A DNA stretch of 64,000 nt from Paractinoplanes maris (GCF_023544465.1 NZ_JALPVL010000003.1:186001-250000), one strand, 5' to 3'. Shown: positions 1 to 9,012, counted from the first letter of the stretch. Notes: a model not told the origin generated them from the letters alone. Numbers and translations: made by a program.

Positions 1-1
1 G

Positions 2-367
2 CTGGTCGAGGTCGCGGCCCGGATCGTGGCGGCCCTGCGCCCCGGCGACCTGGCCGCGCGGCTCGGCGGCGACGAGTTCGCCGTCGTCCTGCCGGCCACC
101 GGGGCCGGGGAGGCGATGGCGGTGGCGGGCCGGCTGCTCGACGGCATTCGCGGCTCGGTCGGCGTGGGTCACACCGGCGCGGCCGGCCGGGTGCTCGACG
201 ACCTGGTGCACGAGGCGGACACGGCGCTCTACGAGGCCAAGGCGGCGGGCAAGGGCGTCGCCCGGCTCTACGGCCAGGGACTGCCGTGGGGCGGCGGTTC
301 GGCCTCGGTGCGGCCGGGCGCGGGCAGCCAGAGGACGAACGTGCTGCCGTTGCCGGGCGTGGAGTAG
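2..367 (+). CDS. Diguanylate cyclase, C-terminal part (partial, enters from left edge)
   Basis: This is the last 121 residues of a GGDEF protein whose beginning lies outside the window. The active-site motif GGDEF is intact in RLGGDEFAVVLP. The inhibitory I-site RxxD (RPGD) lies exactly five residues before it, the spacing seen in PleD, so product feedback by cyclic-di-GMP is expected. The family joins two GTP into cyclic-di-GMP. The tail after the conserved DTALYEAKAAGKG segment is a roughly 35-residue Gly/Ser/Pro-rich extension. The last 100 bases overlap the 3' end of the convergent histidine kinase gene, an unusually long overlap. The sensory part cannot be seen. Confidence 0.9.
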   Translation: MVEVAARIVAALRPGDLAARLGGDEFAVVLPATGAGEAMAVAGRLLDGIRGSVGVGHTGAAGRVLDDLVHEADTALYEAKAAGKGVARLYGQGLPWGGGSASVRPGAGSQRTNVLPLPGVE

Positions 368-1470
368 GCCGCGACCCGGCCGCCGTGCGATTCGACGATC
401 TGACGGACGATTGCCAGCCCGAGGCCGGTGCGGCGCTCCCGCCGTACGCCGGGGGTCGTCTCGCTGCCGGTCTTGCGCCAGAAGCGGTCGAAGACGCGGA
501 GCAGGTCGCCGGGCGCGATGCCGGGCCCTTCGTCGGCCACCGCGAGCCACAGCCACGACCCCGACCGGCCGGTGGCGATCGTGATGGTCGACGGCGCCGG
601 GGCCAGCCGCACCGCGTTCGACAGCAGGTTGCCCGCGGCCCGGCGCAGCGCGTCGGCGTCACCGATCAGGTGCAGGTCCGGCGCCGTCTCGTAGCGCAGC
701 CGCAGCGGCCGGTCGGTCACGAACGCCTCCTCGCCGGCCTCGCGGGCCACCACCGACAGGTCGACGTCGGCGTCGACGGTGGCCTCGGCGTCCCGGCGGG
801 CGGTGGCCAGCAGGTCCTCGACCAGGCGGGACATCCGCGTCGTGGCCCGGTCGACCACCGCCACGGCCCGCTGCCGTTCCTCCGGGGTCGCCTCGGCCAC
901 GGTCAGCGACGCGTCGAGGTTGGTGCGGATGATCGCCAGCGGACTGCGCAGCTCGTGCGACGCGTCGTCGATGAGCTGGCGCTGCGCCTGGAACGCGTCG
1001 TCCAGCCGGTCGAGCATCGAGTCGATGGTGTCGGCCAGGTCGCGCAGCTCGTCCTGGGGGCCGCCGAGCCGGATCCGCCGGGACAGGTCGGTGGCCTGGA
1101 TCTCGCGGGCCGCCTGGGTGATCGCGCCGACCGGCCGCAGGGCCCGCCCGGACAGCACCCAGCCGATCGCCAGGCTGGCCACGAACAGCACGATCAACGC
1201 GATGATCGTGTACGACCGGAGGGTGGTGAGCGTGTTGTAGTTGACCGCCGCCTCGATCTGGCTGAGCTCGGCCACGCTCGAGAACCCCTGGAACTGACGA
1301 TTCTGGTCGTAGACCTTGGCCAGTTGCGCGGTCACCGGTGTCGGCGAGGTGGTGCGGGCGAGCGCGAAATAGATCACCCCGAGGGTCACGGCGGCCAGCC
1401 CGAACAGCACCATCGAATAGATGGCGGTCAGCCGGAACCGGAGTGACCGGAACACCTCGGGGCGATTCAC
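268..1470 (-). CDS. Two-component sensor histidine kinase
   Basis: A 400-residue membrane histidine kinase. Transmembrane segments lie near residues 13-36 and 86-108 and enclose a short extracytoplasmic loop of about 50 residues. A HAMP linker (about 109-161) follows, then the HisKA H-box ASHELRSPLAIIR with the phospho-accepting His near 172. The HATPase domain has an N-box (GNLLSNAVRLA), G1 (DEGPGIAPGD) and G2 (GLGLAIV). The start overlaps the response regulator stop by four bases (ATGA), so the two are translationally coupled partners. The small loop suggests envelope or intramembrane sensing rather than a large ligand domain. The signal is unknown; as the last gene of the MoxR-HtrA run, envelope stress is a reasonable inference. 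Confidence 0.93.
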   Translation of the reverse strand: MNRPEVFRSLRFRLTAIYSMVLFGLAAVTLGVIYFALARTTSPTPVTAQLAKVYDQNRQFQGFSSVAELSQIEAAVNYNTLTTLRSYTIIALIVLFVASLAIGWVLSGRALRPVGAITQAAREIQATDLSRRIRLGGPQDELRDLADTIDSMLDRLDDAFQAQRQLIDDASHELRSPLAIIRTNLDASLTVAEATPEERQRAVAVVDRATTRMSRLVEDLLATARRDAEATVDADVDLSVVAREAGEEAFVTDRPLRLRYETAPDLHLIGDADALRRAAGNLLSNAVRLAPAPSTITIATGRSGSWLWLAVADEGPGIAPGDLLRVFDRFWRKTGSETTPGVRRERRTGLGLAIVRQIVESHGGRVAAYSTPGNGSTFVLWLPAPGRTEAEPPPHGSPWP

Positions 1471-2165
1471 GGGGTGACCTCCCGCAGGCGGTAGCCGCGC
1501 CCGACGACGGTCTCGATCGAGCCCTCGCCGAGCTTGCGGCGCAGCGTGCCGACCGTGACCCGGACGGTCTGGGTGAACGGGTCGGCGTTCGCGTCCCAGA
1601 CGTGCTCGAGCAGCTCCTCGCTGGAGACCACATGCCCGGGCCTGGTCATCAGATACTCCAGGACGCCGAACTCCTTGGGGGTGAGCGACAGCGGCCGGTC
1701 GGCCACGCTGACCGTGTGCCGGGCGGCGTCGAGCACGATGTCGCCCACGGTGAGTCTCGCCGACCCGCCGCCGATGTCACGGCGCAGCAGCGCCCGCACC
1801 CGGGCCAGCAACTCGGCCAGGTGGAACGGCTTGACCAGGTAGTCGTCGGCCCCGTCGTCGAGCCCGCGCACCCGGTCGTCGAGCCCGCCGCGCGCGGTGA
1901 GCATGAGCACCCGCGGGTCGGCGTCGCCGGGGGTGGGCAGCTCGCCGGTGCGCAGCGAGCGGCACAGGTCGAACCCGCTGCCGTCGGGCAGGTTCACGTC
2001 GAGCAGCATCAGATCGTACTCGTTGACGGTCAGCCGGTCGTAGGCCTGGGCGACGTCGAGCGCGACGTCGACCGCATACCCGGTGCGGGCGAGCCCGACG
2101 CGCAGGCCCTCCGCCAGATCCTCTTCGTCCTCAACCACGAGCAGCCGCATCCTTCGACTATCCAC
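1467..2165 (-). CDS. OmpR/PhoB-family response regulator
   Basis: A 232-residue regulator with a receiver domain and a winged-helix DNA-binding domain. The acidic pocket is at VVEDEED, the phospho-acceptor Asp near 56 in LLDVNLPDGSGF, and the conserved Lys in YLVKPFHLAE. The C-terminal part (SLTPKEFGVLEYLM, then TVRVTVGTLRRKLG) is a typical Trans_reg_C domain. The chosen GTG start overlaps the upstream protease gene by eight bases; an in-frame ATG at 2150 (MRLLVVEDEE) is an alternative. Neither has a good ribosome site, which fits coupled translation. It is paired with the following histidine kinase by a 4-base overlap. Its target genes are not visible. Confidence 0.93.
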   Translation of the reverse strand: MDSRRMRLLVVEDEEDLAEGLRVGLARTGYAVDVALDVAQAYDRLTVNEYDLMLLDVNLPDGSGFDLCRSLRTGELPTPGDADPRVLMLTARGGLDDRVRGLDDGADDYLVKPFHLAELLARVRALLRRDIGGGSARLTVGDIVLDAARHTVSVADRPLSLTPKEFGVLEYLMTRPGHVVSSEELLEHVWDANADPFTQTVRVTVGTLRRKLGEGSIETVVGRGYRLREVTP

Positions 2166-3030
2166 GCGCGATGAGGGAATCGGCGACCTGGCGGGCCCGT
2201 TCGATCGGCACCGCGAAGCCGATCCCGATCGAACCGCCGCCCTCGAGGGTCGCGATGGCGGTGTTCACCCCGATGACCTCGCCGCGGGCGTTGACGAGCG
2301 GTCCGCCCGAGTTGCCGGGGTTGATCGAGGCATCCGTCTGCACCGCCGTCTGACGGGAGGACCCACCCAGACGTACGGGCCGGTCCAGCGCACTGACGAT
2401 GCCGGCGGTGACGGTGCCGCTCAGCCCGAGCGGCGAGCCCACGGCCAGCACCGGCTCGCCGACCCGGGTCGCGCGGGGGTCGGCCAGCGCGAGCCGGTCG
2501 AGGGCGGCCGCGTCGTCGACCCGCAGGACGGCGATGTCGTTGCTCGGGTCGGTGCCGACCACCTCGGCGTTGAGGCGGCGGCCGTCCGCGCCGACCACGG
2601 TGATCGACCCCCGGGCCGAGGAGGAACCGGCCGTGACGACATGGTTGTTGGTGACGATGTGACCGCGGTCGTCGAAGACGAACCCGGAGCCGGAGCCACC
2701 GCCCGAGGCGGTGCGCACCTGCACCGACACGACGCCGGGCAGCACCCGGGCGGCCGCGCCGACCAGGTCCGACGGCACCCCGCCGAGCGGCGGCGGCGCG
2801 GCGGTGGCCGGCTCGGTGCCGTCGTCGTCCCGGCCGGCCGCGTAGCCGGCCGCTCCCCCGGCACCGGCCGACAGGCCGATGACGGCGAGAGCGGCGAGAG
2901 CGGCGGCCGGCAGACGACGGCCCCGGTGACCCGCGGCGGGCGCCGCGGTGGTGGTCCGGCCCGGCTCCGGCGCGGAGGCCCAGTCGGGCGAGTGGAACTG
3001 CGGGCCACGAGGCGTCCCAAGTCCGGACAT
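2158..3030 (-). CDS. Membrane-anchored HtrA/DegP-like trypsin-type serine protease without PDZ
   Basis: A 290-residue S1C-type protease. A Pro-rich cytoplasmic N-terminus precedes one membrane segment (about 41-66), so the catalytic domain should face outward. The triad is visible: His130 in NNHVV, Asp165 in SNDIAVLRV and Ser241 in GNSGGPL. The protein ends straight after the protease fold (FAVPIERARQV), with no PDZ domain, unlike most HtrA proteins; regulation by peptide binding to a PDZ is therefore absent. The frame stays open far upstream, but the ATG at 3030 is where protein-like sequence begins. It lies 77 bases after the VWA gene and overlaps the response regulator start. This suggests an envelope-quality-control operon wired to the two-component system. 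Confidence 0.92.
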   Translation of the reverse strand: MSGLGTPRGPQFHSPDWASAPEPGRTTTAAPAAGHRGRRLPAAALAALAVIGLSAGAGGAAGYAAGRDDDGTEPATAAPPPLGGVPSDLVGAAARVLPGVVSVQVRTASGGGSGSGFVFDDRGHIVTNNHVVTAGSSSARGSITVVGADGRRLNAEVVGTDPSNDIAVLRVDDAAALDRLALADPRATRVGEPVLAVGSPLGLSGTVTAGIVSALDRPVRLGGSSRQTAVQTDASINPGNSGGPLVNARGEVIGVNTAIATLEGGGSIGIGFAVPIERARQVADSLIARG

Positions 3031-3107
3031 GGCGTTCCCTTCGGATCGCGGCCCGCTGAGCAGGCCGGGGTTGGGGCGGGAGCAGGCGGGGTGGGGGCGG
3101 GAGCAGG

Positions 3108-4058
3108 TCAGGGAAGGCGGGCGAACCAGAACATCGACGCCAGCGCCGCGAGCAGCGCCAGGCCGAGCCCGATGCCGATGAAGCGCGCGGACACGTCCCG
3201 CACCTCGGTCTGGTAGCCCACCGAGGAACCGATGTCGGCGTACGCGGTCCGCAGCTCCTCGGTGTTGGCGGCCTCGAAGTAGCGCCCACCGGTGGCGTCG
3301 GCCACCGACCGCAGCGTCTCGCCGTCGACCGGCACCTGCTGGCCGTCGCCGATGGTGCCGCTCGCGGTGCCGAACGAGATGGTGTCGACGGGCACGCCCA
3401 GCTCGGACGCCATCCGGGCCGCCTCGGCCGGGTCCTGACCGGAGGTGTTGGCGCCGTCCGACAACACGATCACGCGGGCCGGTGGCACGTCCTCGTCGGC
3501 CGCCGGGTCGACCGAGCGGATCTGCTCGAGGGCCGAGGCGATCGCGTCGCCGATGGCCGTGCCCGCCTGACCGGCCGCGCCGTCGGCGAGCCGGTCGATG
3601 CCGCTGCCGAGTTGCGCCCGGTCGGTGCCCGGGGGCACGAAGACCGACGCCTGCCCGGCGAAGCCGACCAGCCCGACGTTGAACTTGTCGGGCAGGTCCT
3701 CGACGAAGCCGCGGGCCGCCTCCTTGGCCGCGCTGAGCCGGTCCGGCGCGACGTCGTCGGCCAGCATCGACCGCGAGACGTCGACCGCCACCAGGACGGT
3801 GGCCCGCTCGCGCGGCACCCGGACCTCGGCCTGGGGCTGGGCGAACCCGACAACCAGCAGGCCGAGCATGGCCAGGAACAGCGAGGCGGGCAGGTGCCGG
3901 CGCCAGCCCGGACGGCGCGGGGCCACCCGGTCGAGCAGTTTGAGGTTGGTGAAACGGACGGCGTACTTGCTGCGGCGGCGCTGGGCGACGACGTAGGCCA
4001 CGACGAGCGCGACCACACCGAGCAGCAGCCACAGCCGTTCCGGGGAAAGCCAGGTCAT
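3108..4058 (-). CDS. BatA/BatB-like VWA-domain membrane protein
   Basis: A 316-residue protein with membrane segments near residues 8-25 and 58-74 and a third near the C-terminus (FIGIGLGLALLAALASMF). A von Willebrand A domain lies between them. The metal-binding MIDAS motif DxSxS is intact (DVSRS, 93-97), with SDGANTSG further on. Proteins of this type accompany MoxR ATPases and DUF58 proteins and are thought to act with them in metal insertion or assembly of envelope proteins. The ATG overlaps the DUF58 stop by four bases (ATGA), and GGGGAAAG upstream can serve as ribosome site. Frame openness beyond the ATG is a GC-rich artefact. Confidence 0.93.
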   Translation of the reverse strand: MTWLSPERLWLLLGVVALVVAYVVAQRRRSKYAVRFTNLKLLDRVAPRRPGWRRHLPASLFLAMLGLLVVGFAQPQAEVRVPRERATVLVAVDVSRSMLADDVAPDRLSAAKEAARGFVEDLPDKFNVGLVGFAGQASVFVPPGTDRAQLGSGIDRLADGAAGQAGTAIGDAIASALEQIRSVDPAADEDVPPARVIVLSDGANTSGQDPAEAARMASELGVPVDTISFGTASGTIGDGQQVPVDGETLRSVADATGGRYFEAANTEELRTAYADIGSSVGYQTEVRDVSARFIGIGLGLALLAALASMFWFARLP

Positions 4059-5017
4059 GTCTGATTCCTTCGGGGATTCGCCGCGGCCCGGCTGAGCCGC
4101 CGCCGGGAATGCACGTGGCGCACGATGTCGGCGACCCAGTCGCGGTCGGTCCGCAGGGGAAGGTGGGCGGCGCCGGCCCGCTTGATGCCCTGCGCGATAG
4201 TCGCCTGCTGCTGCGCGGCCGCGGCCGCATACCGTTCGCGCAGGCGCCGGCTCGCGGTCGGCACGTCCCGGCGGCGACCGGTCTCGGGGTCGACCAGCGT
4301 CAGCAGGCCGACGTCCGGCAGCTCCTGCTCGCGCGGGTCGCCGACCTGCACGGCGAGCACCTGGTGGCGGGCGGCGAGCCGGCGCAGCGGCTCCTCCCAC
4401 GCGGGTGCGGCCGGGCCGAGGCCGTCCTCGTCGAGCCCGTCGAGGAAGTCGGAGACCACCACGACCAGGCCGGAGCGCGGGGTCTGCCGGTGCAGCGCCT
4501 CGATGCCCGGGCCCAGGCCGGCCTCGTGCTGGTTGCGGGGCGCGAGCATCATCGCCCGCAGCAGCGAGAGCAGGGCGGTCCGGCCACCGCGGGCCGGGAA
4601 CCGCCGAACCCCCTCGCCGGTCAGCAGGTGGGCGCCGAGCCGATTGCCGTTGCCGAGGGTGAGGAAACCGACCGCCGCCACCGCGGCGATGGCCAGCTCG
4701 CGCTTCTCGAGCTCGGCCGTGCCGAAATCCATGCTGGCGCTGGCGTCGACCAGCACGTGGGTGCCGAGCTCGCGGTCGGCGTCCATGGTCCGCACGTGCG
4801 GCACGGTGGTGCGGGCGGTGACCGACCAGTCCATCCGGCGCACCTCGTCCTCGCCGGGGCGATACTCCCGGCTGCCGGCCGGCTCGCTGCCGATGCCGGG
4901 CAACAGGCCGAGGTACGAGCCGTGGAGCAGCCCGTCGAGCCGGCGCGTGATCATCAGCTCGAGCCGTCGCAGCCGCCGCTCCGGGACCAGCTCGGCCAGG
5001 AAGCCGCCCTCGTTCAT
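4055..5017 (-). CDS. DUF58 domain-containing protein (MoxR partner)
   Basis: A 320-residue soluble protein. The DUF58 signature is clear: a REYRPGEDEVRRMDW stretch followed by ART, then a VWA-like strand with VDASASMDFG. DUF58 proteins occur almost always beside a MoxR ATPase and a VWA membrane protein, as here; a role as adaptor or substrate-recognition partner is inferred for the family. It overlaps MoxR at its start and the VWA protein at its end by four bases each, so the three should be made in fixed proportion. It carries no transmembrane segments, unlike longer DUF58 proteins that have two N-terminal helices. Confidence 0.94.
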   Translation of the reverse strand: MNEGGFLAELVPERRLRRLELMITRRLDGLLHGSYLGLLPGIGSEPAGSREYRPGEDEVRRMDWSVTARTTVPHVRTMDADRELGTHVLVDASASMDFGTAELEKRELAIAAVAAVGFLTLGNGNRLGAHLLTGEGVRRFPARGGRTALLSLLRAMMLAPRNQHEAGLGPGIEALHRQTPRSGLVVVVSDFLDGLDEDGLGPAAPAWEEPLRRLAARHQVLAVQVGDPREQELPDVGLLTLVDPETGRRRDVPTASRRLRERYAAAAAQQQATIAQGIKRAGAAHLPLRTDRDWVADIVRHVHSRRRLSRAAANPRRNQT

Positions 5018-6030
5018 GCGGCCACCCCGAGCCCCAGGCCGGGCCCGTGGTCCTCCTGCGCGGGAGAGATCAACGGCAGCGGTACGGCGTCGAGGATGCG
5101 CCGGACGATGTCCTCGGCGCGCACGTCGTCGGCCACCGCGTCGAACGAGAGCACCAGCCGATGCGCGAGCACGTCCGGGGCGATCTCCAGCAGGTCGGCC
5201 GGCAGCACGTAATCGCGGCCGCGCAGCAGGGCGAGCGCCCGGCCGGCGGCGACCAGGCCCAGCGTGGCGCGCGGGCTGGCTCCGTACGACAGCTGAGCCG
5301 CGACCTCGGGGAGCCCGAACCGCTCGGGTTCCCGCGTGGCCAGCACCAGCCGCACGACGTATTCGGCCAGCGCGTGATGAACGAAAACCTCGCGGGCCCG
5401 GCCCTGCAACTCGTGCAGGACCATCGGGTCGAGGACCCGCTGGGCGACCGGCCGTGTGCCGCCCATCCGGTAGAGGATGCCCAACTCCTCCTGCTCGGTG
5501 GGATAGCCGACCACGACCCGCATGAGGAAGCGGTCCCGCTGCGCCTCCGGCAGCTGGTAGACACCTTCGCTCTCGATCGGGTTCTGGGTGGCCAGCACCA
5601 GGAACGGCCGGGGTACGGGATAGCTGCGCCCGCCGAGCGAGGCGTGCCCCTCGGCCATCACCTCGAGCAGGGCCGACTGCACCTTGGCCGGCGCCCGGTT
5701 GATCTCGTCGGCCAGCACGATGTTGGCCATGATCGGCCCGAGCTCGACGTCGAAGCTCTCCTTGCCGGCGCGGTAGATGCGGGTGCCGAGGATGTCCGAC
5801 GGCACCAGGTCGGGGGTGAACTGGATGCGGTTGAAGGAGCCGCCGACCGCGACGGCGAGGGTCTCGGCGGCCAGCGTCTTGGCGACGCCGGGAACACCCT
5901 CGAGAAGGCAGTGCCCGCCGGCGATCAGAGCGGTCATCAGGCGCTCGACGAGCCGGTCCTGTCCGACGATCACCTTCTTGACCTCGAACAGGGTCCGCTC
6001 GAGCCGGCGGTCCGTAACGTCATCTGTCAT
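5014..6030 (-). CDS. moxR: MoxR-family AAA+ ATPase
   Basis: A 338-residue AAA+ chaperone-like ATPase. Walker A is GVPGVAKT (45-52) and Walker B is VLADEIN with catalytic Asp-Glu near 108-109. Sensor regions (LATQNPIESEG) and the C-terminal AAA lid follow. The family remodels protein complexes, often for metal cofactor insertion or stress tolerance. The open frame continues upstream to 6096, but MTDDVTDRR at 6030 is the natural start and leaves a 64-base divergent promoter gap to the cupin gene. It heads an apparent six-gene unit: moxR, DUF58, VWA protein, protease, response regulator, kinase. Confidence 0.95.
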   Translation of the reverse strand: MTDDVTDRRLERTLFEVKKVIVGQDRLVERLMTALIAGGHCLLEGVPGVAKTLAAETLAVAVGGSFNRIQFTPDLVPSDILGTRIYRAGKESFDVELGPIMANIVLADEINRAPAKVQSALLEVMAEGHASLGGRSYPVPRPFLVLATQNPIESEGVYQLPEAQRDRFLMRVVVGYPTEQEELGILYRMGGTRPVAQRVLDPMVLHELQGRAREVFVHHALAEYVVRLVLATREPERFGLPEVAAQLSYGASPRATLGLVAAGRALALLRGRDYVLPADLLEIAPDVLAHRLVLSFDAVADDVRAEDIVRRILDAVPLPLISPAQEDHGPGLGLGVAA

Positions 6031-6094
6031 GCGTTGATGACACCAACCGGCACCGAAAACCAACCGAAGGCGAAACTGTGGATAACCTGGCCGC

Positions 6095-6586
6095 ATGACA
6101 TATCCCCCGCCTCGCTACCACGGGATCACCGGAGAAGTCAGCGCCACCTACCGGCCGAAGGACACCCCGGCCGAGTTCGTCTATCCGAACGGGACGAAGG
6201 TCTCCTACCTGTCGACCGGTGACTCGACCGGCGGGCTCTTCGGGCTCTACCGCTGGGAGTGCGGCCCCGGCGTGACCGGCCCCGACCCGCATTTCCACCG
6301 CTCGATCGCCGAGTCGTTCTATATCTTGAGCGGCAGCATGCGCATCCACAACGGCAAGGAATGGATCACGACCGAGCCCGGCGACTACGTCCACGTCCCG
6401 ATCGGCGGCATCCACGGGTTCAAGAACGAGTCCGGCGCGCCGGCCTCGATGCTGCTGCACTTCTCGCCGGGGGCGCCGCGTGAGGCCTACTTCGAGGGGC
6501 TCGTCGGGATCGCGCGGATGAGCGAGGAGGAACGGGCCGAGTTCTACGCCAAGCACGACAACCTCTGGCTCGACGGCAGGCACTGA
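6095..6586 (+). CDS. Cupin-domain protein
   Basis: A 163-residue single-domain cupin. The first cupin box is PHFHRSIAESFYILSGSM, containing the two His and the Glu that usually hold a metal. The second is PGDYVHVPIGGIHGFKNE with its own His. Many such small cupins are dioxygenases, isomerases or binding proteins, and the sequence does not show which. The C-terminal helix (EEERAEFYAKHDN) is common in the mannose-6-phosphate isomerase-like group. It is divergent from moxR with 64 bases between. Function beyond a metal-binding cupin is not claimed. Confidence 0.88.
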   Translation: MTYPPPRYHGITGEVSATYRPKDTPAEFVYPNGTKVSYLSTGDSTGGLFGLYRWECGPGVTGPDPHFHRSIAESFYILSGSMRIHNGKEWITTEPGDYVHVPIGGIHGFKNESGAPASMLLHFSPGAPREAYFEGLVGIARMSEEERAEFYAKHDNLWLDGRH

Positions 6587-6658
6587 CCGCTAAGGGTTGA
6601 CCCCCGGCTGCCGATCATCCGTACGACAGATGTCGGGCGAGCGTGCCGGAAGGTCAGG

Positions 6659-8371
6659 ATGCGAGACAGTGCCAGGGATGGCGCCGGCGAGGAGGGCTTC
6701 ACCCTCATCGAGGTGCTGGTCGCACTGGCGATCCTGTCTGTCACCCTGGCCGCCAGCACGCCGTTCTTCGTCGGCAGCCTGGCCCACGTCAACAAGCAGC
6801 GGACCCGGCAGGCGGCGATCCAGCTCGCCAACACCGCGATGGAGCAGGTGCGCGGGCTCAAGGGCAGCTCACTGCTGAGCGGGCACGGCCTGCAGGCCGG
6901 CAAGGACCAGTTCGCCGCCGCGCCGGCCGTCGTCCAGCCCTATCTGGCGACGATGCAGGTCGGCCAGGACGAGGACAGCGCGGTGGCGCCCACCGACGGC
7001 GTCGACGCCCCCATCTCCACCGCGGCCCAGCGGATGACCGTGGAGGGCACCCCGTACACCCGGATGATCTACATCGGCGCGTGCGAGGTCTACCTGACCG
7101 GATCCGGCGAGTGCGTCTATCCGCTGGGCAAGGTCCTGGAGCCGGCCGACAAGACCAAGATCCTCAAGTTCTTCCGGGCCGTCGTGCTGGTCACCTGGCC
7201 CGACAAGACCTGCGAGACGACCGCCGGCAATCCCCCGAACACCTGCCTCTACGTCACCTCGACGCTGGTCTCGCGGGCGCCGGAGCCCAACTTCGACCTG
7301 CACCGGCCGTCGCCGACGGTCCTCACCACGTCGCTCACCTTCTATCGGGACGTCCTGACCGCTCAGCCGCTGGAGGCGCGCGGCGGTCAGCTGCCCAACA
7401 CCTGGACCGTCGGCAAGCTCCCGGCCGGCCTCTCGATGACCCCGGGCGGCATGATCAACGGAACCCCGACCACGGCCGGAACCACCGTGACGACGACGAC
7501 GGTCACGGACAAGCTGAACCGCACCGACACCGAGCCGATCACTTTCTTCGTGGTGCTGCCGCCCACGCTGACGATGCCCGGCAACGCTGTCAACCACGTC
7601 GGGGAAGCGGTCAGCCTGCAGGCCACGGCGGCCAACGGCGTCGGCCCGTACGTCTACAGCGCCGTCACCACCACGGGCGCCTCGACCCTGGCCCCGGGCC
7701 TCACCGTGAACCCGGCGACCGGCGCGATCACCGGCACGGTCACCACCCCCGGCACCTTCGTCTCCACGGTCACCGCCACCGATCAGAACGGCGTCGCGGG
7801 CACCGGCACCTACACCCACGTGGTGCGCCCCGCCGTCACCCTGGCCCCGCTGTCCGACCAGGCGATCGACCTGGATGCAAAGCTCACGCTGACCGCGGCC
7901 GGCGCGGGCGGCGACGGCAACTACACCTACAGCGCCACCGGACTGCCGGCCGGCGTGTCGATCAACAAGAACACCGGCGCCATCAACGACAAGGTCCGAG
8001 TGTCGGGTCGTTTCCTGCCCACGATCACCGTCACCGACGGTCTCGGGGGCACCGGGGGCAGCGCGAGCCAGCAGATCGTGCTCATCGTCAACACCACCAG
8101 CTCGCTGATCTTCACGGCACCGGCGCTGGCCGCACCCGATCAGACGACCGCCGCGAGCACAGCCGTTTCGCTGCCGCTGACCACCAACGGCACGCTGCTC
8201 GGCCTGAACCCCGTGGTGACCGTCACCGGACTGCCGCCCGGCATCACCTACAACGCCCTGGCCAAAGCCTTCACCGGTACGCCGACCACCGTCGGCACCT
8301 ACTCGGTCACCGCCACGGCAACCGCTGTCACCTCCACCAGCGTCCTCACCTTCGTCTGGACGGTCACATGA
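6659..8371 (+). CDS. Pseudopilin with Ig-like (He_PIG) repeat extension
   Basis: A 570-residue protein starting with a short leader and the prepilin motif GFTLIEVLVALAIL; cleavage is expected after Gly14, exposing Phe followed by the Glu5 needed for assembly. After a pilin-like region (to about residue 220) come four or so immunoglobulin-like repeats of the putative-Ig (He_PIG) type. They are marked by recurring LPAGLS.. / GLTVNPATGAITGTVTTPG / LPAGVSINKNTGAI / LPPGITYNALAKAF, with TPTTVGTYSVT-like ends. Such repeats on a pilin suggest a surface adhesin displayed at a filament tip. A GGAAGG ribosome site lies before the ATG. It overlaps the next pseudopilin gene by four bases (ATGA). Confidence 0.9.
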   Translation: MRDSARDGAGEEGFTLIEVLVALAILSVTLAASTPFFVGSLAHVNKQRTRQAAIQLANTAMEQVRGLKGSSLLSGHGLQAGKDQFAAAPAVVQPYLATMQVGQDEDSAVAPTDGVDAPISTAAQRMTVEGTPYTRMIYIGACEVYLTGSGECVYPLGKVLEPADKTKILKFFRAVVLVTWPDKTCETTAGNPPNTCLYVTSTLVSRAPEPNFDLHRPSPTVLTTSLTFYRDVLTAQPLEARGGQLPNTWTVGKLPAGLSMTPGGMINGTPTTAGTTVTTTTVTDKLNRTDTEPITFFVVLPPTLTMPGNAVNHVGEAVSLQATAANGVGPYVYSAVTTTGASTLAPGLTVNPATGAITGTVTTPGTFVSTVTATDQNGVAGTGTYTHVVRPAVTLAPLSDQAIDLDAKLTLTAAGAGGDGNYTYSATGLPAGVSINKNTGAINDKVRVSGRFLPTITVTDGLGGTGGSASQQIVLIVNTTSSLIFTAPALAAPDQTTAASTAVSLPLTTNGTLLGLNPVVTVTGLPPGITYNALAKAFTGTPTTVGTYSVTATATAVTSTSVLTFVWTVT

Positions 8372-9012
8372 CCCCCGGGGACGACCGCCGGAGCCGCGAT
8401 GACAGTGGTTTCACCCTGATCGAGCTGCTGGTCGGCATGGGGCTGATGGCGGTGGTGCTGGTCATCGTGCTCAGCGGGCTGGTCGAGGTCTACTCCAACG
8501 TCAACCGGGCCGACACCCTCGGCGTCGCCCGCGACCAGCTGAGCAACAGCTTCCGCCGGCTGGACAAGGAGCTGCGGTACGCCAGCTGGCTCTCCGTCCC
8601 GGGCCAGGTGAGCGGCGCGTGGTACATGGAGTACGCCACCGCCGGGGGCTGCCGCCAGCTCGTCCTCAAGAACGGCGTGCTGACCGAGACGAGCTGGACC
8701 CTGCCGGGGACCACGCCGGGAACGCCCACGACGCTCGGCACCGACCTGACCCCGACCGGCACCATCGCACCCTTCACCGTCTACCTGGCCAACTCGCTGC
8801 CGTACGCGTCGGCCAGCCCGGGGACCGCCGGCGTGGGCAACGATTACCAGCTCGCGCACAGCCAGGTCCGGCTCCGGGTCACCGGCCAGGTCGGCACCAC
8901 CAAGCTGCCGCTCGACGTGCTCTTCACCGCCCAGAACACCAACGCCAGCAACGTGTTCGCCGACAACGGCAAGCTGACCGAGAACGACTGCAGCAAGGCG
9001 AGGCCAACCTGA
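8368..9012 (+). CDS. Type IV pilin-like pseudopilin (PilW-like)
   Basis: A 214-residue protein with a 14-residue charged leader and the class III cleavage motif SGFTLIELLVGMGLMAVV; Glu5 of the mature protein is present. The rest resembles minor pilins of the PilW/GspJ kind: a helical spine containing FRRLDKELRYA, then a beta domain. Two Cys (one in GGCRQL, one near the C-terminus) could pair outside the cell. The ATG overlaps the preceding stop (ATGA) and its own stop overlaps the next start (TGATG), so the three genes are tightly coupled. Secretion ATPase, platform protein and prepilin peptidase are not in this window. Confidence 0.88.
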   Translation: MTPGDDRRSRDDSGFTLIELLVGMGLMAVVLVIVLSGLVEVYSNVNRADTLGVARDQLSNSFRRLDKELRYASWLSVPGQVSGAWYMEYATAGGCRQLVLKNGVLTETSWTLPGTTPGTPTTLGTDLTPTGTIAPFTVYLANSLPYASASPGTAGVGNDYQLAHSQVRLRVTGQVGTTKLPLDVLFTAQNTNASNVFADNGKLTENDCSKARPT

